Assembly (NCBI GenBank): GCA_018827585.1
Contig: JAHJXP010000037.1
Coordinates: 1 to 5,385, forward strand
Length of the DNA stretch: 5,385 nucleotides
DNA from: Pseudomonadota bacterium
GTDB lineage: Bacteria > Desulfobacterota > Syntrophia > Syntrophales > UBA5619
Direction: 5' to 3'
Below are positions 5,241 through 5,385 of the stretch, piece by piece (positions within the stretch are counted from its first letter, which is position 1; each line of letters opens with the position of its first letter). Under the pieces are notes generated by a model. The model was given only the letters and a program-made list of their open reading frames with translations, searched no databases and was not told the DNA's origin. Both the position numbers and the translations under genes were made by a program.

Positions 5241-5385
5241 ACGTTCTCGTAAAAAGTAAATTTTCCCCTCCCCCGGCGGGAGGGGACTAAGGGGAGGGGG
5301 AAATAACAGGCAGAGATACGGCCGCTTATCACCCCCACCCTAACCCTCCCCCGTCAAGGGGGAGGGAGATTGGGACTTTTTACGA
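5241..5385. mobile_element. Short inverted-repeat (MITE-like) element C, cut by the window end
   Basis: The left end carries CTCGTAAAAAGT (5246-5257) and the right end ACTTTTTACGA (5375-5385), perfect inverted copies over 11 bases and the same ends as A and B. The core has two GC hairpins: CCCCTCCC/GGGAGGGG (5265-5285) and CCCTCCCCC/GGGGGAGGG with a GTCAA loop (5344-5366). This core is related to A but not to B. The last few bases of the element lie outside the window. It sits 18 bases after the terminator T-run, a harmless site. No coding capacity. Confidence 0.68.

Overview
The window looks like chromosomal DNA from a GC-rich Gram-negative bacterium, most likely a deltaproteobacterium in the broad sense (Desulfobacterota, Syntrophales-like). 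Three things point there: a pcm–nlpD-type pair, a CarD-type RNA polymerase regulator followed by a membrane PIN/TRAM protein, and short inverted-repeat elements of a kind I recall from such genomes. The lineage is inferred from gene content, not from a search.

Layout, all genes on the + strand. Positions 1-171 are a spacer that may hold the tail of an upstream gene. At 172-828 is pcm (protein-L-isoaspartate O-methyltransferase). It overlaps by 13 bases an NlpD-like lipoprotein (816-1847) with a LysM domain, a long Pro/Ala/Lys linker and a degenerate LytM (M23) domain that should be catalytically dead. A radical SAM protein of unknown function follows 72 bases later (1920-3101) and may share the transcript.

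From 3102 to 3513 there is no gene. This stretch holds a strong extended -10 promoter (3165-3193) and two short inverted-repeat elements, A (3195-3331) and B (3340-3470). They are separated and flanked by copies of the 8-base word ATATGTTG, the leftmost with one mismatch and containing the promoter's -10 box. The simplest reading is that two non-autonomous elements inserted one after the other at the start region of the carD promoter, moving the promoter about 276 bases from the gene.

Positions 3514-3999 encode the CarD/CdnL regulator. After a 160-base spacer with a small hairpin, a YacL-like protein (4160-5179) follows, with four membrane segments, a PIN nuclease domain and a TRAM domain. 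A clear intrinsic terminator (5191-5222) closes this unit. A third element (C, from 5241) with the same terminal repeat begins just after it and runs off the window end.

Functionally the left half combines protein repair with cell-division or cell-wall control. The right half combines global control of transcription initiation with a membrane-bound putative RNA-acting protein. The most notable feature is the tandem element insertion at the carD promoter and the modular build of the element family: shared ends with two different cores.
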